Of a stretch of DNA of 64,000 nucleotides, positions 1 through 10,699 are shown piece after piece. The DNA comes from Effrenium voratum (Eukaryota > Sar > Dinophyceae > Suessiales > Symbiodiniaceae). The stretch is taken from assembly GCA_963377175.1 (NCBI GenBank), contig CAUJNA010001702.1, positions 952,501-1,016,500 on the forward strand. Direction: 5' to 3'. Numbering within the stretch: position 1 is the stretch's first letter; each line of letters opens with the position of its first letter. The position numbers and the translations under genes are program-made. The notes below the pieces were generated by a model. The model searched no databases, was not told where the DNA came from, and worked only from the letters and a program-made list of their open reading frames with translations.

Positions 1-1577
1 CATTCGAGGTCCGACAGCGACCACTCCTGCTCAATGCGCTTGTGTCGGACAAGGAGAAGGAGATCATGAGATCGACAGAGGCGAGCGGATTGCAATCATC
101 GAGTTTCCGATTTGAACCTGTGACGGAGGAGCTGAAGGAGCGCATGGCCGAAAAGTCCTGGACGACAATTGAGGTGAACTCCATTGCGTTGGAACTCCGA
201 GACCGCCTGTCCGGCTTGGTAGTCCACGTTGATGACATTAAGGGACGGCTCTGCAACGAAGGCCGCCTTTATGACCTCCTTCTTGGCCGCCATCAGCACA
301 TCGTCCACGTAGATCGACATAAAGCCCGTGCTTCGCGATGAGGTCGATCCCCTACACGCGGCTTCCAATCATCAGAGGTTTGGCTCCTCCGTGACCTCGA
401 ACTTCATGTCCCACTTCACCTCCTCGTCGTCCCAAACCCAGGTCATCTTCTTGAATGTTCTATCACGATGCAGGTGTCAAGGACCAATCTCTCATCGCTG
501 CCATCTTTGCCAGGCTTCTGATCTGGGTGGCATCAGCTCCAGACGCATACGTGTCTTCGTGTGCAGCGCTGCTTCCGCACACCGCGCCACGGCCTTTCCT
601 CGTCCCGTCTGGCGCTTTCCTTGCGCAAACTGCCTCCACCATACCCGGCAATTTCTTCCACCTTCATCTGCCTAAGCTTCACCTCCAGCTCATTCCTTTC
701 TCGCACGTCCCTCACCACCGGGAGCCACCACTCCTGTCCTTCATTGACTCCATCAAGGATCGTGCATCTGCTCCAAAAAGTTCCTGTGTCCGGCTCGTCC
801 GGCCTTTTCGCGCATCGCCCCCTTCATCAAAAAGAATTCTCCTTCTCCCCCTCGACGCGCATCGTCGACACCGCCTGCTTCAGGCGACGTCTCTTGCCAA
901 AAGGTCCGCTTCTTGCCGTTCCTCAAAACTCACGGCCTCCTCGTTGGTTGACCTTGACTCAAAGGCACCTTGAATCACGAAAGGCCGACAAAAGGCTGGC
1001 AGGTACCTACGGCTGGTGTGCAAATGGCTTGCAGGCTATATCAAAAATGCCGGCAGTTTACACACTGCCTGCTGAATGAACGGTTTGTTGTACACAGAGC
1101 TGCGGTGAATCACAAAGCTGCAAGGGCACAGAGGCCGCTGCCAGGCGATGGTCACCGTTTGCAACCAAAGATTGCAAAAAGCCACGGGCTGACAGTCCCC
1201 AAAGTTGGGAGCTGCTACCAAAAAGCTGGCCTGCCCCAGGGCCGAGCCTCCAATAAGCAACCGCAGCAAAAGGCAGCAACTGCTTCACAGAACGTCCAAG
1301 GCTCCTAAGCTGATCCCTCAGCATCCTCTTTGTTATAGCCGTCGCCCGGCACGGTCGTTTTGTAACTGCCTCTCTCCTCCGCAAACTTCGTGATAGGTGC
1401 TGAGACCAGTTCACGCGCCCTCTCCGAATGAAGACGCATCACCGGCAATCCCAACGCTCTCAGCCTGGCGTACAGGCGTGCTATAGCTGGCAGCACATTC
1501 ATCGCCTTCCTGTCCGGCACCGGTTCTGCAAAAACAAAGTTCCTTGCTTCCTGCACCAACTTCCTCCACTTCTCCAA
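1..1577 (-). mobile_element. Decayed Ty1/copia-type retrotransposon pol fragment
   Basis: Two pieces of a copia-like pol read on the minus strand in the expected order, integrase before reverse transcriptase. At 1577-1305 the frame gives an integrase-core stretch with RLHSERARELVS, followed by KFAEERG and TTVPGDG. This matches the family pattern RLHSDRG-E-F, W/F..ERGI, T.GD, although the usual catalytic Asp reads as Glu. At 368-96 a second frame contains GFMSIYVDDVLMAA, the YVDD core of a copia reverse transcriptase. The 900 bases between are full of frameshifts and show no long coherent frame. No LTR is visible and the element continues off the left edge. It is a dead fragment; the family call rests on these two motifs. 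Confidence 0.6.
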
Positions 1578-1589
1578 GTCACCCGCATC

Positions 1590-2021
1590 CTCGGCTCACG
1601 CCTTGCGAGCCGCGGCCGAGCGCAAGCATCGGGTAACCTATCCGGAGTTCCAGCGAGCCCGGCGGTGTCGCCTGATGGTGCTGGCCCTCGAAGTTGCAGG
1701 GAGATGGGGCGAGGAGACTGAGGCCTTCCTCCACCGCATCGCGCAGGGCCGAGCTCTCGCCAGCCCCGCGGCGCAGCGCACGGCGGTCGCAGCCGCGTAC
1801 AGGCGCCGGTGGGGGCAGATGCTCGCAGTCGCAGCGCAGGGAGCGTTCGCTGCGAGCCTCTGCCAACTCCCCACCGACGTTGGCGACCCCTACGCCACCG
1901 CGCCGCTGGAGGGCGATGTCCTGTCCGACGCCCGTTGTGCGCCCGGCACGTAGGGATCGGTCGCGTGTTTCACCCTGTTTCACCGCGGCTTGACGGAAAA
2001 AGGTCCGGGTGCAGAAAAAAA
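1590..2021 (+). mobile_element. 3' fragment of CCHC/RLE-type non-LTR retrotransposon (plus strand)
   Basis: The plus strand at 1603-1953 encodes the last 110 or so residues of the same retrotransposon ORF that is present on the minus strand at 8326-9828. Shared landmarks are RKHRVTYPEFQRARRCRL, LEVAGRWGEETEAFLHRIA and AYRRRWGQML. A short 3' UTR follows with GACGGAAAAAGGTCCGG and ends in an A-run at 2015-2021, as expected for target-primed insertion of a 5'-truncated copy. It lies directly against the copia remnant. It is the only clearly plus-oriented 3' end in the array. Confidence 0.75.
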
Positions 2022-2178
2022 CATTGATCTCCTTATCCTTGGCCGGTACCTCTTCATCTTCCTCCGCCTCCTAGATTATTTCTCTCGTAACCGCAAACGC
2101 GGCCTCCCCCGACCTTGAACTCGCACGCATGTTTTGCAGTCTCGCCTCGCTGGCAGGTGGTCGTTGGGGAAATGCCCA

Positions 2179-3564
2179 TTTTTTCTCACACGCCTTTTTC
2201 CGCCTGCTCAGGTCGAATCCCCCCAAAACCCTGCTTGAAAGGGGGCCCCCGGGCACCAGGGGGTAACCACGCCAAAGCCGGCAAAGAGGTGGGTTCACAC
2301 GGCAAGGCCCCCCCACGTGGAGGCTAGGCTAAGGGTGTGCCGAGAGCCGGCTGGCGAGCACCTCAAGAACAGGGCCGGTGCGGTCCGCAAGCACGTCACT
2401 GAGAGCGGGCGCAGGGCCGTCTAGGCAAGACAAGCCAGCGGAAGGCAAGGCGGACAAGCTGGCAGCAAAGGCATGGTAGCAGCGGTCAAGAAGCCAGACC
2501 AGCGGTGGACCAGGGCGGCCTGGTAGGCAACACGCAAGGCCGCAGGGGCATCTCTGGCTTTGGCCCGGGCAAGCTGTCGCAGGAAGTTGGCAGTCTCGGA
2601 GCTCCAGCGGCCACCAACCTCGACCCCAAGAACGACCACGCGGCTAGGAGGACCGGAGGAGCTCGGGGTAGGCTCCTTCTGACGCCGGGCATCAAGCAAG
2701 GCCACGGGCCGTTCCAAGTCACGGCGGGAGCGCGGAACGGCATCGCGCGTGAGGGGCGACACAATGGTCGTGTCGACTGCAAGCTGGGCGCCGTTCCACA
2801 GGGGCAAGCCGTTAGCAATGACCTCAATGCGCCTGTCGTCCAGGCGGTCGACAGGGGCATTCAGATCGCGCACAAGGGTGTTGGTTGTTTTCTCACGGCA
2901 AATCTGCGCAGCAGCGCGCTCGAGAGGGCAGCCGCGACTGCGCAAGGCACCGGACCGGGGGCAAGCTGCACGATGGTCGCCAAGAGGGTCGAGAAGGCGA
3001 TCGCACCGGCAGCTGCGGGCGGTAAAGGGCAAAGGCAGGCGCAAGCGCCGCAACAAAAGCACGCGGCGGAACAGCGAAGGAGAGTAGGCAAGCTCCGGGC
3101 AGCTCGGCACGCTGGTGAAAACCCGGCTGCTGTAGGGCCTGTTTGCGAAAACAAGGGTGGTCAGGCAAAGGCGCCGCACTCAAGGAGATCGGACAGGCAA
3201 AACAACACCGCCTCTTCGTGCGAGGCCCCGAAAGCAGCCGTCAAGCGAGGGGGCAGCATGCGAAGGACGTGGCCACAGCGAGGGGCAGCGCGAAACAAGA
3301 GTAGCAACTGAGGTCGGGCACTGGAGGTCGGGGATGGTACGGATGGCTTGCAACAGGTTGTCCTGTTTGGCACGGAGCTGATGCAACTGGGTCGCCCAGC
3401 GGGGCCCCCAAGATAGTGATGCCGCGCTGGGCTGCTGGGAGGGACCTGTCGCAGGGCCACACCGGGTCGCTGCCACTGCCCAGCGCCCGGATGTTGGGAG
3501 GCTCACGGCCAGAGGCGTTCCAAACGCGTGGCTTTCCAGCGTGCAGCCGGATCCGGCAGTGCGT
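2179..3564 (-). mobile_element. 5'-truncated CCHC/RLE non-LTR retrotransposon, minus strand
   Basis: Minus-strand frames at 3506-3161 (thumb region) and 3179-2421 (252 residues) belong to one retrotransposon ORF. The C-terminal part shows the Cys-His motif CRCDRLLDPLGDHRAAC. It is followed by DRRIEVIANGLPLW, AVDTTIVSPL and VLGVEVGGRW, the region I read as a restriction-like endonuclease. The 3' side carries CGGAAAAAGG (reverse complement of 2193-2202) and an A-run opposite 2179-2184. The upstream end abuts the tail of the next element at 3565. Several frameshifts make it inactive. The CCHC-then-nuclease order is typical of R2/NeSL/CRE-type elements; the exact clade is not determined. Confidence 0.7.
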
Positions 3565-3699
3565 CTTTTTTTTCTTTTTTTTTTCGCGCCTTTTTCCGTC
3601 TGCTCCTGCAGGCCACTTATATACCGGCGGCCCCCGGATGTGCTTAGGGGGCATTAAGGGGGCAGCCATTTGCAAACCGGCGGCTCCCGGCTGTGCGGC

Positions 3700-6595
3700 T
3701 CACCGGCTGGGCAAGCGGGATGCGCCCGCCAGTGGCACGTGGGCAAGATCAGCCAGCAAGGTGCCGAGGGGAGGCAGGGTGCCACCCCCGGCATTGCAAA
3801 GCTCCGGCCCGGCAGCCTGCCTGAAAAGGGACGAAGCAAAGGCTGTCATGGCTGCATGGGTCAGCTGGGCCGACCACCTGGCAACAAGAGCGCTGACAAC
3901 ACTGGGGCGCAGCCGAGCTGGCGCTTCAAGTGCCCGGGCGTGGGCCAAGGACCGGATGAAGGAGGCGGCCTCATCACTCCACCGCCCGCCAACCTCGACT
4001 GCAAGCACGACCAACCGGCATCTGTGCGCCCGCACGAGCTCTGGGTAGGCCCGCTCGACGGCGCGCCACGGCGAGGGCAGCACCAGCGACTTGACCCCCG
4101 CGCCGAACGGGCTGGCCCTGCCCTGACAAGGGCGAGACAAGGGTTGTGTCCACTGCAAGTTGCTGGCCCCCCCACAGTGGGAGGCCATTGGCCACGACCT
4201 CCAGCCGCCTATCGTCGACCCGGTCAACTTGAAGGTTCAAGTCCGCAAGGCGTGTGTTGGAGGTGACTCTGGCTCCAGCTTCTCTGCAAACGCGTGCGGC
4301 CGCACGCTCCAGCGGACACCCGCGCCCCCGGAGCACACCTGACCGGGCGCAGGCTGCACGATGGTCGCCGAAGGGGTCCAGAAGGCGACGGCACCGGCAG
4401 GTGCGCTCAGCAAGAGGCAAGGGGAGGCGCAGGCGGCGCAGGAGGAGAACACGGAAGAGATGGCAGGGATAGGACAAAACTGATGAGACTGGCACTGTAG
4501 TGAGGAAACGGCTAGCGAAAGGCCCGGACTGGGAGTGCAAGAGCGCTTGGGCAGCAGGATCGGCTCCTGCCAGCAAGGTCTCACGATGCCGACGGGCCTC
4601 GGCGGCTGCAGCTTGGCCCTGCCAGCCACGAAGGAAGGTGGAAGGCCCCTCCTCCTGCACCACGGGCGCGCTCTCACCAGCACACAGCTCCCGCCACGCC
4701 GGGGGAGCCCAGTCGGAGTGGCCGAGTGCTGCACGTGCTGCGGCAGCCGCCGCAAAGCAAGCTGGCTGTGGGTCGGGGCTGTCGAGGTGGTCAAGAAACT
4801 CTTGCGCAACACGAGGCAAGCGGCGACTCAAAACAGCCAAGCAGTCAGCCCAGGAAGCCCAAAAAGCCGGCACGGAATTGCGAACAGCAGAGGCGAGGCC
4901 AAGGCCGCCAAGGGACAGGGGCAACTGGGCAACGTCACGGGCATGTCGCGGCAGGTCGCCTGTGCCAAGCAAAGTGGAAAGGGCAGACAACACGGCTGAA
5001 TCATGGTCTTGCGCATACTCGGCAGTGGTCGCCGGGGCGAGCATGCGAAGCAAATAGTTGCAACGCGGACTGCAGCAAAAGAGAAGGAGCAACCAAGAAG
5101 CCTGCAAATCACCTAGTGCCGGCAGACGCTCCAGCAACCGGTCATGCCCCGCACGGGACTGGAGAAGCTGGGAACGCACAAAGGCCGCCGACCCGACAGG
5201 GACACCGAGCACTGTGAGCCCTTGTTCTTCAACTGGCCGGCCGCCAGCACCAACCCAACAGGAGGCCTCCGGCGCACCTGGCTGACCGAGGGCGGGTGGC
5301 ACGCGTCCGGACAAGTTCCAAATGCGTGTCTTGCCACTGTTGAGACGCACTCGGCAGTGGGCCCAGAGCTCATCTGCAAGGTGCTGGTGAGCAAGGCCCA
5401 CCCGGTCCGGCCGGGCAATGGTGATCACATCGTCAAGGAAGGCCACGAGCAACTCGTCGGGCTGCATTTGAGCGTGCACTGCTTCCAAGGCTCCGTGCTG
5501 GCCGAGGGAGTAGAGAGCGGGCATCAAGGGATCACCCTGCTCCCCCCCTTCCGCTTGCTGTATGATGTGTGCAGTCCCGTCTGCGTCATGCCACACATAT
5601 TCGGATGGCTCCGAATAAAACATGCGCACAAAGGGGAGGCACTGGTTCGCCCCTGGGACACGGAGAAGCCCCTGCAGCATCGCTTGGCGGCTCATGGTGT
5701 CAAACGCACCGACCGGAGACAAGAGTGCTTTCAGGATCAAGCTCGAGGGCGGCCGTCAGCAAACGAACAACACTCTCCGCACCAGATCGCGTGGACAAGG
5801 CAAACTGAAAGGGAGAGCAGGCTTCCTGGAAAGCCTCCGCCTTCTGCTGGGCAAAGCACCGCGCAACCAAACGGCGGGTGAAGTCGCCGATCACGATGCC
5901 CCGGACTCGGCCGTTGGGTTTCTGAAGAGCGACCATGCGCCCGAGGCCGAGTGCCCTTGCCGCATCTCTGGGCACCGCCGCCTGCGCAACGAGTTGCGTC
6001 ACGCGGACGAAGAGATCAGAAGCCCCCTCATCGTCGCCGTGAGGCCCGAGGGTCCTGGGGCAGCTCCCTTTCGTGCGCGCTGGAGGTTTGAAAGCAGGAG
6101 GTGGACCTGGTCAGGTTGGAAATCCAACACCTCGTGGGAAAGCGCCTCATACGGCTCGGCTGGGCGCCGGTCGGGATCACGAAGCTCCTGCAAAGTCTCG
6201 GGGGTGCCTGGGGCCAGCGCGCTAGACGTCAGCGCCTGTCGTGCCGCGGACAGTTCTCCAAGGTGCACAAGGTGGCGTGCGCGCTGGGCGGCACGGGCCG
6301 CGAGGGCTTCCGGGGTCGCTACCTCGGCTCGGGGCACCGGTGGCTGAAGTGGCTGGGCTTCTTCCAGGAGTTGGGTCCACCGCCCCTCATTAAACGCCGC
6401 GAGGCGTGCAATCCACTCATGCTTGGGCAGCTTCCGAACACCAGGGCCGCGATGCAACAGCATGCGTGGCAACAAGAACCACAGCTTCCAGGCTCGCATG
6501 GATCGCTCCTCGTGGGCTCCCGCGTCGAGGATGGCTGACAAAGCAAAGGCCAGGGCGTGACGCACGGGACCGCGGACAAAAACTGGAAAGTGCAA
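3700..6595 (-). pseudogene. Retrotransposon RT-CCHC-nuclease ORF (frameshifted)
   Basis: Three overlapping minus frames (6595-5999, 6002-5700, 5740-3974, then 4227-3700) together encode one polyprotein. The first has GAAPGPSGLTATMRGLL, the second MVALQKPNGRVRGIVIGDF, both from the RT fingers. The third has GAFDTMSR (motif A region), EQGDPLMPALYSL (motif B) and LVAFLDDVITIA (motif C, LDD). A thumb and then CRCRRLLDPFGDHRAAC follow. The last frame holds RAYPELVRAHRCRLVVLAV and EVGGRWSDEAASF. The CCHC spacing is C-x-C-x9-H-x3-C. The product would copy the element RNA at a nicked target. The frame breaks at about 6.0, 5.7 and 4.1 kb make this a pseudogene. Confidence 0.75.
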
Positions 6596-6756
6596 GCACG
6601 GCGCTGGAGTGTCTGGAGCAAATCCACTGAGTCAAGTTGCACCAGCGCCCGCTGGAGCTGCCGATCCGCCGCCGGCGGCGGCATGGGGTCGGGAGGTTGT
6701 GGCTCGCTGTCGGAGTGGCTAGCTGCCTGGCCCAAGGGGCGTGGTCGACTGCTCTG

Positions 6757-6880
6757 CTAGGAGTTGTCGGGCCGTGGGCTGTAGCCACTGCCAGGGGCGG
6801 CATGTGACGATGCTGCGCTGCGGTTGCCGCCCCTGGATGGTGGGCACTGGGGCGCTCCGCGCCTACCTTGGCTGTGGGGA

Positions 6881-6932
<52 letters not shown>

Positions 6933-7120
6933 GGCCGCCGCCAGGGGGTGGCGGTGCGCCTGCCTGGGCGCCATCTTGGTCCCGCCGTGCGGCGGCTGGA
7001 GGGACTATTATTGCCTGTGCTGCGGGTTCTGCCGCTGCTGCTGGCGCGGCCGCTGCTGCGGCGGCTGTTGTCGTAGTAGCGGCAGCTGTTGCTGAGGTTG
7101 TGGCAGTTGTTGCTGCTGCG

Positions 7121-7158
<38 letters not shown>

Positions 7159-8154
7159 AACTGCTGTGGCTGCTGCTCCAGTTGGTGCGGGGTTGCCGGG
7201 GGGAACTGACAGCGGTGCCTGGGGAGCTGGCGGGGATCGGAACCGAGCTGCGGCTGCGGCGAGGGCGGCCGACCCGCGCTCCCCGAGGAAGCACACAAGC
7301 AAAGCTTCCTGTGCGGTGGCGGGGATGTAGCCGCTGTTGCGGGAGCAGCCTCGGACCGCCCAGGGCACGTAGATGGAGGCGCCCGAGGGAAGTTGAGCCC
7401 CGGCTGCAGCAAGAGCACGTGTCAAAGCAAGCTCTGAGGGCGATAGCTGCACGCCGTCCTGGATTGCCGCTGCTTGCTGCGCCTCCAAAATGAAGAGCAA
7501 GGCTTCAATGGCTACTGGAGCTGCACCAGTGAGATCCAGCATAGCCGCGCGCCAGATGGGTGCAAAGAACGGGTGGGTTTCCCAAGCCGACGCAGCTGCA
7601 CTGCGGAGCAAACCTGCGGCCGATAGCAGGAGGGGAACGTAAAACCAGCTGTTCCCATAGGAAAGGACCTCCTGCGGGCTGGGGGGGCCGCGAGAAAACC
7701 AAGGCGCTTCCCCGGCGATCGGAGCGGCTGGCTCAGCTGGCGCTGGCTGCACCGTGGGGGCTGGAGCTGCGGAGGCGGAAGCAGCGGCAGCAGGAGTGGG
7801 AACTGAGGTCCTGCACGGCTGGCCTTGGCGATGGTCCGCGGGCGGGGCCATATCAACATCGCCCGTCCCCAACGGCAACGGGACCGGCTGACAGGGCAGG
7901 ACAACAGGGGGACGGCCATGACAACACACCCAACCCCGTTCACCGTAAGCGACATCAACAGCGAGCACACGGGCCCCGTGCACCGCGCAGACAGGGACGA
8001 CCGGCACGTTCTGGAGCAGGGGGTGATGGCCGGTCAAGTTCTCGTTGCACCGCAGGCACACCCACTCTGGGTCCCACCTGCCCGTACCTAGGTTGAAGCA
8101 TCCACGCCATGTGGCGGGAAGGCAAGTCCACCCACGCCTGGTCAGAATCGGCAC
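6757..8154 (-). CDS. N-terminal ORF of RLE retrotransposon, Cys/His and Ala/Ser-rich
   Basis: A 465-residue open frame at the 5' end of the large element. The N-terminus has paired cysteines and histidines (WVCLRCNENLTGHH, VVPVCAVHG, GWVCCHGRP), which could form a zinc-binding module. The middle is a Pro/Ala-rich linker. The C-terminal third is low complexity, with long Ala, Thr and Ser tracts encoded by CTG/CAG triplet runs. In RLE elements the N-terminus usually carries DNA-binding fingers that choose the insertion site, so this region could play that role; that is inference. It ends in a stop at 6757, about 160 bases before the RT frames, so it may be a separate protein or a broken part of one ORF. 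Confidence 0.5.
6883..7165. repeat. CTG/TTG trinucleotide repeat tracts inside retrotransposon ORF
   Basis: Two dense tracts of CTG with scattered TTG lie at about 6883-6932 and 7108-7165, with looser triplet repeats between. They are in frame with the minus-strand ORF, where they read as Ser/Asn or Ala/Thr runs. All other frames across this stretch are also open because of the triplet periodicity, which explains the many overlapping poly-Leu, poly-Gln and poly-Cys frames here. Confidence 0.85.
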
Positions 8155-8255
8155 GCGAGCTGTCCACTAAGGCTACATGCTGGCAGCAAAAAGCCGTGAC
8201 AGACGATGGCGGAGGGGGGGGAGCAGACTCGGGAGCGAGAGGGACAGAACGAGTG

Positions 8256-9830
8256 TTTTTTTTTTTTTCTCCGGACCTTTTTCCGTCAAGCCGCGGTGAA
8301 ACAGGGTGAAACACGCGACCGGTCCCTACGCGCCCGGCGCCCAACGGGCGTCGGACAGGACATCGCCCTCCAGCGGCGCGCTGGCGTACGCGTCGCCAAC
8401 GTCGGTGGGGAGTTGGCAGAGGCTCGCAGCGAACGCTCCCTGCGCTGCGACTGCGAGCATCTGCCCCCACCGGCGCCTATACGCGGCTGCGACCGCCGTG
8501 CGCTGCGCCGCGGGGCTGGCGAGAGCTCGGCCCTGCGCGATGCGGTGGAGGAAGGCCTCAGTCTCCTCGCCCCATCTCCCTCCAACTTCGAGGGCCAGCA
8601 CCGTCAGGCGACACCGCCGGGCTCGCTGAAACTCCGGGTAGGTTACCCGATGCTTGCGCTCGGCAGCGGTTCGCAAGGCGAGGCCGGGCTCGTGGTCGGC
8701 GCGAGATCGGCTGCTCCCGTCTCGCCGCAGCGGGCTGACGAGCGTCACATCAACCGCTACCTGCACGCCTCCAAAGGCCGGGAGTCCATGCGCGACGACC
8801 TCGAGCCGGCGCCCGTCGGTCAATGGCAGCCCGAGGTTCAAGTCGCGGAGGAAGACGTTGGTCGCGACCCGAGCTCCCGCCTCCCGGCAGATGCGCGCCG
8901 CAGCGCGCTCCAGGGGGCAAGCGCGGCGGACCAGCACACCGGCTGTGGGGCAGGCTGCCCTGTGGTCTCCGAGCTCGTCGAGGGCGCCACCGCAGCGGCA
9001 GGCTCGGGCTTCAAGTGGCAGTGGGAGGCGCAGGCGCCGCAGGAGCACGCAGCGGAAGGTGTCATCCTGCAGCGTGAACTCCTCGCGTGTTGGCAGCGCC
9101 GTGAGAGCGAGGCTGCCGCCTGGCCCAGCCTGGGAGAGCAGCAAAGCCCGAGACGCTCCGTCAAGGTCAGAAAGGAGCGTCTCAAGGGCCCGCTGATCCA
9201 GGCTGGCACAAGCTGCTTGTTGCCATCCCCGTGCCGCGTCGCCGAAATGGCTCGCCTCACCGGTGGCGAGCCCGTCCGCGAGGGCCGTCCACGGCGGCGC
9301 GTGGAATCCCGCTAGGCGCAGAGCAGCCTCAGCCTGGGCCGCCGCCCGCATCGAAGGCGCGGCGGAGGCGCCCCGCGGATCGGCCAAGCCCATCAGCATC
9401 CGCGCGAGCACGCGCGGGTGCCGCTCGCCTATCACCGGCATGGCGTCCGCCCAGGAGGCCCAATAGGCCGCGGCCCGGGACGCCGCGGCAGATCGGAGGC
9501 CAAGGCCGCCATACCGGAGTGGCAGCTGCGCACGCCTGGCCTGTAGCTGGGAAAGTTCGAAGGGCTCGTCCGTGCCGCTGAGCAAGCGCCCCAGGCAGCG
9601 GGCGAGTGTTGTATGACGGGGCCGCCTGAGGCAAGGAGACCGAGTGCGCGGAACACTGGAAAGCAAAACGCTCCTCAGCAACCGAAGTCCAACCAGTACG
9701 ACAGAACAGGACATGTGGCGAGAGTTCACACGCAAATGCGCGACACAACCCAGGTGGACACGATGGCCACACGACGGCCACACGAATGGAACCTCGCGCC
9801 CTGCGGCCGCACTAGGAACTGCACACATGC
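8256..9830 (-). mobile_element. 5'-truncated RLE non-LTR retrotransposon with A-tail
   Basis: The minus frame 9828-8326 encodes 500 residues covering the RT thumb to the C-terminus. It includes LPLRYGGLGLRSAAASRA, CRCGGALDELGDHRAACP, DGRRLEVVAHGLPAF and the nuclease-like end LEVGGRWGEETEAFLHR. The 3' UTR is short (GACGGAAAAAGGTCCGG) and the A-tail is intact (T-run 8256-8268 on the plus strand). It is the same subfamily as the plus-strand fragment at 1590-2021, with matching C-terminal residues and UTR. The first 60 residues do not look like RT and include a CGHRVHLGC stretch that is probably out-of-family sequence at the 5' truncation point. Confidence 0.75.
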
Positions 9831-9939
9831 AAATGGGACAGTCTTCAACATCAGGATTCGAAGGACAAGGCTGAGATCGGCCGGCTGGCCCGCACCAAGC
9901 CCACGAGGCGGGGAGGGCGAAGAAGCCACCGAGAGCACT

Positions 9940-10220
9940 GCAGATGGCTGTCCCGGCGCGAGTGGCGTGGCCGCTCCATCAAGGCTGCTATCGGACGCCA
10001 TTCAGGGCGGTTGACCGTTGGTCACGGGGCCGGTCCCCCCAGGGCAGCTGACCGTTGTCGACCCTGGGACGGTCCCCCAGAAGCTGTTTTTTATACTGGA
10101 CCAGCCCCCAGTAGTGCAGACCGATTGTCTGAGCTGGGACGGTCCCCCAGCGCCGTTTTTTATACTGGACCGGCCCCCAGTGGTGCTGACCGAATGTTTA
10201 AGCTGGGACGGTCCCCCAGG
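9940..10220. repeat. Minisatellite copy 1 (about 65-bp units with GGGACGGTCCCCCAG)
   Basis: The core GGGACGGTCCCCCAG recurs at about 10067, 10136 and 10205, each followed by a T-run and TATACTGGACC and then CCCCCAGT. The unit is about 60-70 bases. The block starts with GCAGATGGCTGTCCCGGCG and a unique leader that is repeated almost unchanged at 14118 onward, so a whole block has been copied to two places in the retrotransposon array. GGGACGGTCCC is itself nearly palindromic. No gene is seen in it. Confidence 0.8.
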
Positions 10221-10650
10221 TTTTTTTTTTTCGGGCCTGTTTTTTTTTTCCGTCTGAAGCTGAGCAAACAGGGCATCGAAAACCGGGCGCACACGGTCTG
10301 GCGAGGTGTCGGCATAGATAGCATCCATAAAAGCGAGGGGCCGCTCCCTGGCTGCAGCTGGCGCTGCGTGGCAATGAGCGCGCCGTGCTGCGCAAGTGCG
10401 AAGAGGGCTGGCATCAAGGGGTCCCCTTGTTCGCCGCTTTCAGTTTGGCAGATCATGTGGGGCGCACCCTTGGCATCATGCCAAACGAAGCGCGACCGAG
10501 AGGCATAGAATTGCCGAACAAGGGGGAGCATTGCATTTGCCCCCGGCACGTGGCGCAAAGCGTGCAACATGGCCTGGCGGCTGAGAGTGTCACAAGCCCC
10601 AATGCCATTTTGTTTGTTCTCGCGCCTTTTTCCGCAGCGTCTCTGTCGCA
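10221..10650 (-). mobile_element. Short internal RT fragment with A-tails
   Basis: The minus frame at 10651-10160 encodes only the central RT: DTLSRQAMLHALRHVPGAN, then SRFVWHDAKGAPHMICQ and GEQGDPLMPALFALAQHG. It breaks off just before the catalytic DD motif. The 3' side goes directly into two A-runs (T at 10221-10231 and 10240-10249) with CGGA between element and tail, so the RNA that was inserted ended inside the ORF. CCTTTTTCCG at about 10625 marks the other side. This is an internally truncated copy sitting against minisatellite copy 1. Confidence 0.6.
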
Positions 10651-10699
10651 ATTAAGGGGGGCCCCGGGCACCAGGGTTCTGCAAACTGTTTTTTCGGAG

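Larger units (their letters stand above)
3565..8255 (-). mobile_element. Near full-length RLE-type non-LTR retrotransposon, minus strand
   Basis: This is the longest copy in the array. Reading on the minus strand, an N-terminal ORF (8154-6757) is followed by the N-terminal RT region (6595-5700), the RT, thumb, CCHC and nuclease regions (5740-3700), then a 3' UTR with GACGGAAAAAGGCGCG. The tail is an almost pure A-run, seen on the plus strand as T at 3565-3584. Its 5' end runs up to the A-tail of the next element at 8256, so the insertions are stacked head to tail. Frameshifts near 5.7-6.0 kb and 4.1 kb show it is not a functional copy as it stands. No target-site duplication could be recognised. 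Confidence 0.75.

Noticed and set aside
6824..7500. Several overlapping long frames with poly-Leu, poly-Gln, poly-Cys or poly-Ala
   Set aside because: They are products of CTG triplet periodicity, which keeps all frames open. Only the minus frame continuous with the element's N-terminal ORF is kept.
8206..9315. A 369-residue plus-strand frame
   Set aside because: It is the antisense of the G+C-rich retrotransposon C-terminus, which has clear family motifs on the minus strand.
9700..9830. RING finger at the start of the 8326-9828 frame
   Set aside because: CGHRVHLGC is suggestive, but the remaining ligands are not in register, and the stretch lies at a truncation point.
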